From: a virus
Length of the DNA: 24,276 nucleotides
IMG/VR virus record: IMGVR_UViG_3300037672_000490
Coordinates: 1-24,276 of that record
Strand: one strand, 5' to 3'
Part shown: positions 14,833-23,078 of the stretch, one piece after another
Layout of the letters: every line of letters begins with the position of its first letter
Position numbering within the stretch: the stretch's first letter is position 1
Notes under the pieces: model-generated
Database searches by the model: none
What the model saw: the letters and a program-made list of their open reading frames with translations, nothing else
What the model was told of the DNA's origin: nothing
Program-made: the position numbers and the translations under genes

Positions 14833-14835
14833 TAT

Positions 14836-15864
14836 ATGAAAAATAATGTAGCAGTTATAGGAAATGGAAAGATTGGCCGAGTTATCGCCAGTTTACTACG
14901 ATCAGAAAATTATAATGGTGTAATAGGAGATTCAATAGCAAGTAATGGAGTTGTTTCGTTAGATGCATCTAATGAAACACAATTAGAACATTTTTTAAAA
15001 AATAAAGATGTAGTATGTTCTGCGGCCCCTTACTATTTAAATAAAGGTATTGCTAATGTGGCCTCAAAATTAGGTGTAGCATACTTTGATTTAACAGAAG
15101 ACGTTGAAGTAACTGACTATATTAAAGATTTAGATACTAAAACTTTTATGATGCCCCAATGTGGATTGGCTCCTGGTGCAGTTAATATTATTGGAAGTAA
15201 CTTAATTAAAGATTTTGATGAAGCACATGATGTACAAATGAGGGTTGGTGCATTACCACGTTATCCTTCAAACGAAATGAGCTATTACTTAACCTGGTCA
15301 ACAAATGGGTTGATAAACGAGTATTGTAATTTATGTGATGTAATTGCAGACGGCAAAAAATTAAAAATACCACCGTTAGATGGAGTCGAAAGAATTTATA
15401 TCGATGGCAGAAGATATGAAGCATTTAACACATCAGGTGGCGTAGCAACAATGTGTGAAACGTTTGATGGAAAAGTAAACACATTAAGCTATAAAACAAT
15501 TAGATATCCTGGTCATAGAGATAAAATGAACTTCTTATTACAGGATTTAAACCTAAAAAGTAACAAAGATAAAATAGGTGACTTATTTGATCAAACAGTT
15601 CCATATACTACAGAAGATGTTGTAGTTATGTTGATTAAAGTAATTGGAATGAAGAACGGAAAACTATTAGAAAAGTCATACCAGAAAAATATTTTTGGAA
15701 AAGATGGTATGAGTGCAATTCAGAGGTCGACAGCATCTGGAGTTTGTGCTAATATAGTATCATACTGTAGGGATGAGCTTACAGGTGAGGGTTTTGTTAA
15801 ACAAGAAGATGTTAAATGGCAAACTTTTATTAGCAATAAATTTGGCCAGGTGTATGTTGAATGA
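14836..15864 (+). CDS. Saccharopine dehydrogenase-like oxidoreductase
   Basis: A 342-residue protein with an N-terminal Rossmann fold (VAVIGNGKIGRVIA, nucleotide loop GNGKIG at 9-14). Then come the SAAPYYLNKGIANVASK segment and PQCGLAPGAVNIIG typical of saccharopine dehydrogenase (Lys9) and carboxynorspermidine dehydrogenase relatives. The C-terminal half contains GGVATMCETFDGK and KTIRYPGHRDKM, as in the catalytic domain of that family. Enzymes of this group act on lysine, saccharopine or polyamine adducts using NAD(P). Which one this is cannot be decided from sequence. L-lysine 6-dehydrogenase is another option. It ends in an ATGA overlap with the DNA polymerase gene. It is probably an auxiliary metabolic gene of bacterial origin. 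Confidence 0.82.
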   Translation: MKNNVAVIGNGKIGRVIASLLRSENYNGVIGDSIASNGVVSLDASNETQLEHFLKNKDVVCSAAPYYLNKGIANVASKLGVAYFDLTEDVEVTDYIKDLDTKTFMMPQCGLAPGAVNIIGSNLIKDFDEAHDVQMRVGALPRYPSNEMSYYLTWSTNGLINEYCNLCDVIADGKKLKIPPLDGVERIYIDGRRYEAFNTSGGVATMCETFDGKVNTLSYKTIRYPGHRDKMNFLLQDLNLKSNKDKIGDLFDQTVPYTTEDVVVMLIKVIGMKNGKLLEKSYQKNIFGKDGMSAIQRSTASGVCANIVSYCRDELTGEGFVKQEDVKWQTFISNKFGQVYVE

Positions 15865-18575
15865 GTTACGTAGACGCATATTTAAATAGAGATAAAGATC
15901 AAATCAATATAGTAGAACGTATTGATGGAAAAAGAATATACAAAACTTTTCCAACAACATATAGATTCTATTATGAAGATAAAGATGGGCAACACACATC
16001 AATACATAATCGCCCATTAAGTAAGTTCGAAACACTAAACAATAAATCATTTCAACGAGAAAAGAAACTATATGAAGGTCAGCGATTGTATGAAGCAGAT
16101 CTCAATCCTGTTTTTAGATGCTTAGAAGAAAATTATATTGAAAAAGAAGCACCAAACCTACATGTAGCACTATTTGATATTGAGGTAGACTTTGATAAGA
16201 ATCGTGGATTTGCAAGACCAAATGATCCGCATCAACGTATTACAGCAATCAGTGTACATCTTAATTGGTTAGATAGTTTAATTACACTATGTCTTGCTCC
16301 AAAAGACATGCCATTTGAAATGGCAGATTCAATTGCTAAAAAGTTTGACAATACTGTATTGTGTGAAACGGAAGCTCAATTACTAAACACATTCTTACAT
16401 TTAATTGAAGATGCAGATATATTAAGCGGATGGAATAGTGAAGGTTTTGATATTCCATACATTGTAAACAGAACTGAAATGGTATTGAGCAAAGATGATG
16501 TTAGACGTTTTAGTTTGTGGGACTTATATCCACGTGAAAGAATGTTTACAAAGTTTGGTAATGAACAACAAACATTTGATTTCTTTGGCCGTGTACATTT
16601 AGATTATTTGGAATTATATAGGAAATACACATATCATGAAATGCACTCATATAGACTTGATGCAATTGGTGAGTATGAAGTTAATGAAAAGAAAGTTCCA
16701 TATGAAGGAACACTTGATCAACTTTACAATGAAGACTTTGAAAAATTTATTGCTTATTCAAGACAAGACGTTGCACTACTATCAAAACTTGATGACAAAT
16801 TAAAATTTATTGATTTAGCAAATGTGTTAGCACACTCTAATACTGTGTTACTACAAACAACGATGGGTGCAGTTGCACAAACAGAACAAGCAATTGTAAA
16901 TGAAGCACATAAACGTGGACTTATTATTCCAAATAGACCATATAGAGAGCCTCACTCATCTGGTGCGGCAGTTGGAGCCTATGTAGCAAAACCTAAAAAA
17001 GGTTTGCATGATTGGATTGCATCAATTGATATTAATTCACTATATCCTAGTGTAATTAGATGTTTGAATATGGGTCCAGAAACTATAGTTGGACAGTTAA
17101 GACCAACACATACAGAAAAATATATTAATGACAAAATTTATAAAGAAAAAAAGTCTGCCGCAGATGCATGGGAAGGAATGTTTGGTACAATTGAGTACAC
17201 AGCAGTTATGGAAAAAGATCGCGGAGTAGAAATTATTGTTGACTTTGAAGATGGAACTACAGAACAAATGAGTGGAGCAGAAGTATATGCAATTGTATTC
17301 CATCAAAATCAAGGTTGGTGTTTGTCAGCAAATGGTACAATATTTGATACAACTACCAAAGCAGTTATTCCTGGATTGTTAGAAACATGGTTTGCAGAAA
17401 GAAAAGTATTACAAGGCAAAATGCGTGAAGCTATTGCAAGTGGTGATAAAGAACAAATAGAGTTTTGGGATAAAAGACAACTTGTTAAAAAGATTAACTT
17501 GAATAGTTTATACGGTGCAATACTAAATCCTGGATGTAGATTTTTTGATCAGAGAATAGGTCAGTCAGTTACACTCACAGGTAGAACAATCACAAAACAC
17601 ATGGGTGCAATCACAAATCAAATAATGACAGGTGAGTATGATCATGTAGGTAAATCAATTATATATGGTGATACAGACTCTGTTTATTTCTCAGCATATC
17701 CAATGGTTAAAGAAGATGTTAAAAGTGGTGCATTGCCGTGGACTAAAGAAAGTGTTATTGAATTATATGATAGCATAGCAGATGAAGTAAACAAATCATT
17801 TCCACCATTTATGATGAAAGCAACAAATGTGCCACGTGAGAATGGTGAAATTATTAAAGGTGGTAGAGAAATGGTTGCATCAAAAGGATTGTTTATCACA
17901 AAGAAAAGATATGCGGCATTAATATATGATTTAGAAGGTAATAGGCAAGATGTTGACAAGCCAGGTAAACTAAAAGCAATGGGGCTTGATTTAAAAAGAT
18001 CTGATACTCCTGATTTTGTACAAAACTTTTTATCAGACATATTGTTACAAGTTTTAACAGGTGTTGATAAAAAAGAAATATTAACAGCAATACAAGAATT
18101 CAAACGTAAGTTTGCAGACAGACCTGGTTGGGAAAAAGGCACTCCAAAACGTGTAAACAACTTAACCAAATATGTGCAAGATATTGAAAAATATAAACGT
18201 GCTACATCACGTATGGCTAATGGTGGTGCAAATGGCAAAATTAAAAAACCAGTAATGCCAGGACATGTAAGAGCAAGTATTAATTGGAATTCAATGCGTA
18301 GTGCATATAAAGATTTATATTCATTGCCAATTATGGATGGACAAAAGGTTATTGTGTGTAAATTAAAAGCAAATCCAATGAACTTTACATCTATTGCATA
18401 TCCAATTGATGAGTTAAATATTCCAAAATGGTTTAAAGAACTTCCTTTTGATCATGATGGTATGGAACAATCTATTATTGATCAAAAAGTTAGTAACTTA
18501 ATGAGTGAATTAGGTTGGGATTTAGAATCAACAAAAACATCATCAGTATTTGAAAGTTTATTTGAGTCAGCATGA
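15861..18575 (+). CDS. 43: Family-B replicative DNA polymerase (gp43-like)
   Basis: The phage replicase has 904 residues (T4 gp43 has 898). The proofreading exonuclease motifs are FDIEVDFD (Exo I, D106/E108), SGWNSEGFDIPYIVNR (Exo II, from 189) and YSRQDVALL (Exo III, 299-307). The polymerase motifs are DINSLYPSVI (motif A, 390-399), KKINLNSLYGAI (motif B, about 543-554) and YGDTDSVYF (motif C, 602-610, two catalytic Asp). The C-terminus (SSVFESLFESA) may hold the clamp-binding peptide, as in T4. All catalytic residues are intact. It overlaps both neighbours through ATGA. The sliding clamp gene follows 0.8 kb downstream, separated by an epimerase gene and a promoter. Confidence 0.97.
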   Translation: MSYVDAYLNRDKDQINIVERIDGKRIYKTFPTTYRFYYEDKDGQHTSIHNRPLSKFETLNNKSFQREKKLYEGQRLYEADLNPVFRCLEENYIEKEAPNLHVALFDIEVDFDKNRGFARPNDPHQRITAISVHLNWLDSLITLCLAPKDMPFEMADSIAKKFDNTVLCETEAQLLNTFLHLIEDADILSGWNSEGFDIPYIVNRTEMVLSKDDVRRFSLWDLYPRERMFTKFGNEQQTFDFFGRVHLDYLELYRKYTYHEMHSYRLDAIGEYEVNEKKVPYEGTLDQLYNEDFEKFIAYSRQDVALLSKLDDKLKFIDLANVLAHSNTVLLQTTMGAVAQTEQAIVNEAHKRGLIIPNRPYREPHSSGAAVGAYVAKPKKGLHDWIASIDINSLYPSVIRCLNMGPETIVGQLRPTHTEKYINDKIYKEKKSAADAWEGMFGTIEYTAVMEKDRGVEIIVDFEDGTTEQMSGAEVYAIVFHQNQGWCLSANGTIFDTTTKAVIPGLLETWFAERKVLQGKMREAIASGDKEQIEFWDKRQLVKKINLNSLYGAILNPGCRFFDQRIGQSVTLTGRTITKHMGAITNQIMTGEYDHVGKSIIYGDTDSVYFSAYPMVKEDVKSGALPWTKESVIELYDSIADEVNKSFPPFMMKATNVPRENGEIIKGGREMVASKGLFITKKRYAALIYDLEGNRQDVDKPGKLKAMGLDLKRSDTPDFVQNFLSDILLQVLTGVDKKEILTAIQEFKRKFADRPGWEKGTPKRVNNLTKYVQDIEKYKRATSRMANGGANGKIKKPVMPGHVRASINWNSMRSAYKDLYSLPIMDGQKVIVCKLKANPMNFTSIAYPIDELNIPKWFKELPFDHDGMEQSIIDQKVSNLMSELGWDLESTKTSSVFESLFESA

Positions 18576-19345
18576 AAATAATTGTAACAGGTAGTACAGG
18601 ATTTATTGGAAAACATCTAGTCCAACGACTAGCTGGTCGACATGAAGTTATTGAATGGGATAGAGCACACGGGAAAGATATCAAAGACCTTTCTCCTGCT
18701 ACTATACCAGCAGATATTGACTTTGTCGTACATTTGGCCGCAATAGCAGATGTAAGACGTAGTTTAAAAGAACCAGAATTATACTGGACAACTAATGTAG
18801 AATATAGTAAAAACATATTTGACCTATGTCATAAAAATAATATTCCTGTTGTATATGCATCTTCATCTTGTGTACATGCATGGTGGAAGTCACCATATGG
18901 CACAAGCAAAAAAGCAATGGAGGCAGTAGCACATCCTGGGCAAGTTGGTCTAAGATTTACAACAGTATTTGGTGACGGAGCCAGAGATACAATGCTAATG
19001 TCAAGAATACGCAATGGCACAGTTAAATTTGCTACAGAACACATACGAGATTTAATTTATGTAGAAGATGTTGTTTCAGCAATAATGATATTTGTTGAAC
19101 AAGGAACTGAAAATAGAAATACAACTTACGAAGTTGGAACTGGCCAAGGATATAAAGTATCTGATATAGTAAAACATGCAGGATATGATGTTCCTATACA
19201 AGAAGGCCAAGATGCAGAAGCTGACGATAATACAGCAGATAATTCAGAATTAAAGAAACTAGGGTGGAAAACAACGTTAAAACCAACTGAATGGATTGAT
19301 ATTAAAATTGCAGTGGATTATACAAATAAAGTTGTTGACAGATAA
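18572..19345 (+). CDS. NAD-dependent epimerase/dehydratase (extended SDR)
   Basis: A 257-residue extended short-chain dehydrogenase. The N-terminal TGSTGFIGKHLV (6-17) is the NAD-binding loop. VVHLAAIAD (52-60) is the conserved HLAA strand, the SSS of YASSSC (about 97-99) provides the catalytic Ser, and Y109 and K113 (YGTSK) complete the catalytic set. DLIYVEDVV follows later. The family epimerises or dehydrates nucleotide sugars such as UDP-glucose. At 257 residues it is shorter than the usual 310-330, but the core is complete. It may alter host surface sugars or make a sugar for the phage. It sits between the polymerase and clamp genes, overlapping the former by ATGA. The clamp promoter begins in its last codons. 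Confidence 0.88.
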   Translation: MKIIVTGSTGFIGKHLVQRLAGRHEVIEWDRAHGKDIKDLSPATIPADIDFVVHLAAIADVRRSLKEPELYWTTNVEYSKNIFDLCHKNNIPVVYASSSCVHAWWKSPYGTSKKAMEAVAHPGQVGLRFTTVFGDGARDTMLMSRIRNGTVKFATEHIRDLIYVEDVVSAIMIFVEQGTENRNTTYEVGTGQGYKVSDIVKHAGYDVPIQEGQDAEADDNTADNSELKKLGWKTTLKPTEWIDIKIAVDYTNKVVDR

Positions 19346-19364
19346 CCTAAATAAGTGTTATATT
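19335..19364 (+). promoter_or_regulatory. Sigma-70-type promoter for the sliding clamp gene
   Basis: TTGACA (19335-19340), an 18-base spacer, and TATATT (19359-19364) with an extended TGT (19356-19358). Predicted +1 is about 19371, giving a 27-base leader that holds a strong GGAGG (19384-19388), 9 bases before the clamp ATG. CTAAATA occurs in the spacer (19347-19353). It starts within the 3' end of the epimerase gene. Confidence 0.77.
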
Positions 19365-19397
19365 AGTAAAAATAACAAACGTCGGAGGTAAAAAAAT

Positions 19398-20141
19398 ATG
19401 TTAAAAGATGTATTACTAGACATTGTAAAACATACTCATTCGTTGGGCTTTATTCAAGCAGTAAAACTTGAAAGCACAGATGAAGGCACAAGTATTGAAG
19501 CAATGGATGATGATAGAACAGTAGTTCTAAAAGGTAAATTAAAAGATAAATTAGACAACGTTCCAGGATTAATTGGAATGGGTAGACTTGGTGTACTATC
19601 AGGCTACTTAAACTATGAAGCATATGGCAAAGATGGTGCAAACATCGAAGTTATGACAAACACAAGAGATGGTGTAGAAACAGCAGAAGAGCTAAAATTT
19701 ACATCGCCAGGTGGTTATACTGCAAACTATAGATTCATGGTAAGTTCTTTAATTGAAGAACAATTAAAAACAATCAAGTTTAAAGGTGTTGAATGGGATA
19801 TTACAGTACAGCCAACACAACAAAATATTAAAGACTTGACTTACTTTAATGGTATTATGGGTGGCTTTGAGCCAACATTTGTTGCAAAAACAGATGGTGA
19901 TACACTAAAGTTTTATATTGGAGATGGCGCAAATGACAGAGTTGAAATTCCATTTGCTCAAAATGTGCAAGGCAAACTAACTAAAGGTTGGGCTTGGCCA
20001 CTAGCACAGGTATTGAGTATTTTGAAATTAAGTGATACTTCACAAGCAAGTATGTCATTTAGTGATCAAGGTGCTATGCAGATATCAATTGATTCTGGCA
20101 CAGCAACTTATGATTATATCCTACCTGCTAGGAGTCAATAG
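19398..20141 (+). CDS. 45: Sliding clamp, DNA polymerase accessory protein (gp45-like)
   Basis: At 247 residues this is close to T4 gp45 (228), the trimeric ring that tethers the polymerase and also activates late transcription in T4. Recognisable features are the PGLIGMGRLGVLSGYL segment, the strand NIEVMTN, the middle IKFKGVEWDITVQPTQ, and the C-terminal QISIDSGTATYDYILPARSQ. The gene has the strongest initiation signals in the window: extended -10 promoter plus GGAGG. This fits a protein needed in many copies. The stop TAG shares its last base with the GTG start of the DpdA-like gene, so clamp and transglycosylase are transcribed and translated together. Confidence 0.88.
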   Translation: MLKDVLLDIVKHTHSLGFIQAVKLESTDEGTSIEAMDDDRTVVLKGKLKDKLDNVPGLIGMGRLGVLSGYLNYEAYGKDGANIEVMTNTRDGVETAEELKFTSPGGYTANYRFMVSSLIEEQLKTIKFKGVEWDITVQPTQQNIKDLTYFNGIMGGFEPTFVAKTDGDTLKFYIGDGANDRVEIPFAQNVQGKLTKGWAWPLAQVLSILKLSDTSQASMSFSDQGAMQISIDSGTATYDYILPARSQ

Positions 20142-21667
20142 TGTCAAAACCATACGGAGAAGATCTAACAGCCAGCCACAAAGACTATGCTGTGTTTTTA
20201 CCAGCAGTTAGTGGCTTTTATCAAACTTATGTAAGTAAGCAACAACAAACAGGCGGAACTGACAAACAGTTTGTGCCAGATGATAGAATCCCAAAAGGAT
20301 TTGAAAATGGTATTGAAGGACTAAACTATCTTAACAAAGAAAAAGGTTACTTCAATTACAAATATGGCTTATACTCAGCCGGCCACGCTCATCTAGATGT
20401 TGAAAAATCTATTGTGAACGAATCAATGTTTCACACAAGAAATAAAAAAGATACTATTATTGTAGGTGACAGTGGTGGATATCAAATTGGTAAAGGCATA
20501 CTAAAATTTGATTGGGAAAACTTCAAAGGCAAATCTGCAAACACAATGCGTAATAAGATTCTACATTGGTTAGAACTTACAGCAGATTGGTCAATGGTGT
20601 TAGATATTCCTAGTTGGGCAAGTGATGCCACACACAGCCCTAAGACAGGATTGAAATCGTATGGTGATTGTATTTCAGGTACAGTACATAACAATGAATA
20701 TTTTTTAAAACATAGACTTGGACAAACAAAGTTTCTGAACGTGCTTCAAGGCTTTGATATTCCAACTGGAGACGTATGGTATGATGCTGTGAAGCATTTT
20801 CCATTTGAAGGTTGGGCATTTGGCGGAAACAATATGTGTGATATGACAATGGCTCTCCGACGCCTAATTATATTACGTGATTCTAAATTACTTGATAACA
20901 GAGATTGGATACACTTTCTTGGTACAAGTAAATTAGATTGGGCTTGTTTCTTAACGTCAATTCAAAGGCAACTAAGAAAGCATGTAAATCCAAACCTGAC
21001 AGTATCTTATGATAGTGCAAGTGCGTTTGTGGCAACAGCACATGGTTTGGTATATACTTCACCGGTTCATACTAACAAGCGATGGTCATATATTATGGAC
21101 AAAGCAACTGATAGTAAAGCATTAAAACTTTCTACTATACCGTTTCCATGGGAGTCGGAGATTGGCAGAAGGCTTACTATTGGTGATATTTGTTGGTATG
21201 GGCCTGGTGATTTAAACAAGGTAGGCAAAGAAGGTAAAACATCTTGGGATTCATTTGCTTATGCATTGATGATGGGTCATAATGTTAATCAACATATTAA
21301 GATTGTACAAAAAGCAAATCAAATTACTGATATTGAATCATCTATACACAAGCCAGATTACAGACACTGGCGTAAAGTAAAACAAAAAGAAACATCAGCA
21401 GAATTTAGTGACTGGTGTCCTAGAAATGTACTTTACTTTAATGCTTTCATTGAAGATTTCTTCAAGTCAGAAACTCCTATGCAGATGTTAGAAGACAACC
21501 AAGCATTCTTACATGACATAAGAGGTGTGAGATGGACTGGACAATCTGGTAACAACTTCACTAATCTATTTGATGTTGATACACAAAGCTCAATGGGTGA
21601 TGGCGATCTAGGTGATCCAAATGATGTAAAATTAGAAGAGTTGGAAAAGGTGTTAGAAACTGTATAA
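20141..21667 (+). CDS. dpdA: DpdA-like 7-deazaguanine DNA transglycosylase (TGT superfamily)
   Basis: DpdA proteins swap guanine in DNA for a 7-deazaguanine base, using the same chemistry as tRNA-guanine transglycosylase. This 508-residue protein shows the TGT barrel landmarks in order: VGDSGGYQIG (108-117, base-binding Asp D110), MVLDIPSW (D155), LNVLQG (199-204), GWAFGGN (224-230), HFLGTSK (258-264), and VSYDSASAF with D291 as the probable nucleophile. The TGT zinc motif (CXCXXC...H) is not visible, and the C-terminal region differs, as expected for DpdA rather than a tRNA enzyme. The start is GTG with AGGAG upstream in the clamp gene. Coupling to the clamp suggests modification during replication. 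Together with QueE at the window start it argues for deazaguanine DNA. Confidence 0.83.
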   Translation: MSKPYGEDLTASHKDYAVFLPAVSGFYQTYVSKQQQTGGTDKQFVPDDRIPKGFENGIEGLNYLNKEKGYFNYKYGLYSAGHAHLDVEKSIVNESMFHTRNKKDTIIVGDSGGYQIGKGILKFDWENFKGKSANTMRNKILHWLELTADWSMVLDIPSWASDATHSPKTGLKSYGDCISGTVHNNEYFLKHRLGQTKFLNVLQGFDIPTGDVWYDAVKHFPFEGWAFGGNNMCDMTMALRRLIILRDSKLLDNRDWIHFLGTSKLDWACFLTSIQRQLRKHVNPNLTVSYDSASAFVATAHGLVYTSPVHTNKRWSYIMDKATDSKALKLSTIPFPWESEIGRRLTIGDICWYGPGDLNKVGKEGKTSWDSFAYALMMGHNVNQHIKIVQKANQITDIESSIHKPDYRHWRKVKQKETSAEFSDWCPRNVLYFNAFIEDFFKSETPMQMLEDNQAFLHDIRGVRWTGQSGNNFTNLFDVDTQSSMGDGDLGDPNDVKLEELEKVLETV

Positions 21668-21900
21668 TGTCATCAGATTGGCAAAACAAAGAAGCACAAA
21701 TGAGATACACAGCGGAATATATGGCAAATGAATATAAAAATGAATCAGCCAATATGAAGTACAAGTACAACGAACTAAAAAAAACAGTTAAAGAATTAAT
21801 TAAAGCAATACCACAAGATAGAATTTTATGGCAACAGGACGTAAAAGAACTTGTAGACAAAGTAGAAGAGCAAATGGAGGAAGATGATGTCAGAGATTGA
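21667..21900 (+). CDS. Small coiled-coil hypothetical protein
   Basis: A 77-residue, highly charged, almost wholly helical protein (MANEYKNESANMKYKYNELKK and VKELVDKVEEQMEED) with one predicted break around AIPQDR. It has no cysteine or membrane segment. It starts on the last base of the DpdA-like stop codon (TAATG), so it is coupled to that gene. It also carries the GGAGG that serves MazG at its 3' end. Its position makes it a candidate accessory to DpdA, with no direct evidence. Confidence 0.62.
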   Translation: MSSDWQNKEAQMRYTAEYMANEYKNESANMKYKYNELKKTVKELIKAIPQDRILWQQDVKELVDKVEEQMEEDDVRD

Positions 21901-22288
21901 TTTAAAAGAATATTCACAGTTTGTGGATAAAGTTACCAGCAACGAATCTAAAGATTCAACAGCATTTAGACAAAGGTTAGATGATTTAGGAAATAAAGAT
22001 GTTCCAAGATTACTAACAGCGGCAATGGGATTATCAGCAGAATCAGGAGAGTTTACAGAAATTGTAAAAAAACTAGTGTTTCAAGGAAAGCCACTAACAG
22101 AAGAAACTAAAACACACATGATTAAAGAACTTGGTGATGTTATGTGGTATTGGACACAAGGGTGTATGGCACTTGGTGTTGATCCTAACAAAGTAATTAG
22201 TATGAATAAAGAAAAGCTAATGGCCAGATATCCAGAAGGTGAATTTAATGTGGCCAAAAGTGAAAATAGAAAAGAAGGCGACATATAG
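21887..22288 (+). CDS. mazG: MazG-like nucleotide pyrophosphohydrolase
   Basis: From the ATG at 21887 the protein has 133 residues. It has the all-alpha NTP pyrophosphatase signature: ESGEFTE (E52, E55, E58) and KELGDVMWYW (E81, D84), which bind Mg2+. It resembles phage MazG proteins thought to hydrolyse NTPs/dNTPs; a role on (p)ppGpp has been proposed in cyanophages but is debated. Two adjacent ATGs exist; GGAGG (21876-21880) is 6 bases from 21887 but only 3 from 21884, so I prefer the second. It overlaps the preceding gene by 14 bases and is the last gene before a new promoter. Confidence 0.85.
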   Translation: MSEIDLKEYSQFVDKVTSNESKDSTAFRQRLDDLGNKDVPRLLTAAMGLSAESGEFTEIVKKLVFQGKPLTEETKTHMIKELGDVMWYWTQGCMALGVDPNKVISMNKEKLMARYPEGEFNVAKSENRKEGDI

Positions 22289-22289
22289 A

Positions 22290-22317
22290 TTGACAAAATC
22301 TGTATGTATGTTATTAT
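22290..22317 (+). promoter_or_regulatory. Sigma-70-type promoter, predicted leaderless start
   Basis: TTGACA (22290-22295), a 16-base spacer and TATTAT (22312-22317), preceded by an extended TGT (22309-22311). Predicted +1 is 22324, which is the A of the next gene's ATG, so the transcript would have no leader. It begins two bases after the MazG stop. Confidence 0.7.
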
Positions 22318-22323
22318 TGTACA

Positions 22324-22845
22324 ATGAAGCGAGAATACGATAATCAAGAGATCAAAGAGAATGTCACTGACTTTGTTGGCATAGAAGTTGAAAGAACTCC
22401 TTGCTATGGAATGAACACATATTTTGTAGTTGGGGTTCCAAAAGAAACACCAGTAAATTTTGTTAACAAAGTCATTAAACATGATATAGAACAAATTTAT
22501 TTTGGAGCCAATCATTCATTTAAAAACTGGAAAAAACAATGGACAGATCCTATGTTTGATCTTATTAAAGAATGTTTAAATGCAAAGCTACATGTAACAG
22601 TCGATGTTGATCCTGTAACAGTTCCAAATCAAATAAAACAGTTTCTTTCACATGCAAGATTTAGTTTAACTTATGCAATTGTAGTTCCTAACATTGATAA
22701 AATTAAAGGAACAATCAATATTAAACTTGATGATGAAGATTTTGAAGCAACAAATAATGGAGTATGGTCTACTACTATAGAAACAATTAAAGTTCCAAAT
22801 AACTATACAGGTTGGGAAGAATATAAAAAGGATAAGCCAGTATGA
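22324..22845 (+). CDS. Conserved hypothetical phage protein
   Basis: A 173-residue protein with segments IEVERTPCYGMNTYFVVGVP, HDIEQIYFGANHSF and TVDVDPVTVP. It ends with INIKLDDEDFEATNNGVWST. The order of strands and helices suggests an alpha/beta fold. I recall very similar blocks (YGxxTxFVVG, IYFGANHSF, DDxDFxATNxGVW) from T4-like cyanophage proteins of unknown function, so it appears to be a conserved marine T4-like gene. No catalytic motif is certain. It is the first gene of the last operon, at a promoter whose +1 coincides with its ATG. It overlaps the next gene by 4 bases (ATGA). Confidence 0.75.
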   Translation: MKREYDNQEIKENVTDFVGIEVERTPCYGMNTYFVVGVPKETPVNFVNKVIKHDIEQIYFGANHSFKNWKKQWTDPMFDLIKECLNAKLHVTVDVDPVTVPNQIKQFLSHARFSLTYAIVVPNIDKIKGTINIKLDDEDFEATNNGVWSTTIETIKVPNNYTGWEEYKKDKPV

Positions 22846-23078
22846 AATCAACAACAATAACATTGAAAGTTGGTGACAGCATTGAGCTTGGTAGATTTAA
22901 AAATGTCAGTGCAAAAATTAAAGATATTAAAAAAGATTTACATGGACAGCCTGTTATTGTTACAAGCAAAGGCGATAAAAAAGCATTAAGTTTTAGGTTA
23001 AAAAAGTTAGAACCAACAGCAAAAGACTTTATAAGGAGTACAAATGGTAACAGCAAAAGAACTAAAGCAAGAACATAA
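22842..23078 (+). CDS. Small basic hypothetical protein
   Basis: A 78-residue lysine-rich protein. The first 55 residues alternate strands and turns (STTITLKVGDSIELGRF, GQPVIVTSKGDKKALSF) in a way that could form a small beta-barrel, followed by a basic polar tail. No cysteine, signal or membrane segment is present. The start overlaps the previous stop as ATGA, and its 3' end overlaps the next small gene by 35 bases. The basic charge suggests nucleic-acid binding, with no further support. Confidence 0.6.
   Translation: MKSTTITLKVGDSIELGRFKNVSAKIKDIKKDLHGQPVIVTSKGDKKALSFRLKKLEPTAKDFIRSTNGNSKRTKART

Noticed and set aside
17684-18238. A 184-codon open frame on the minus strand, with several other minus-strand frames
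   Set aside because: They lie wholly opposite clear genes (here the DNA polymerase), show no family motif and have no supporting start signals.
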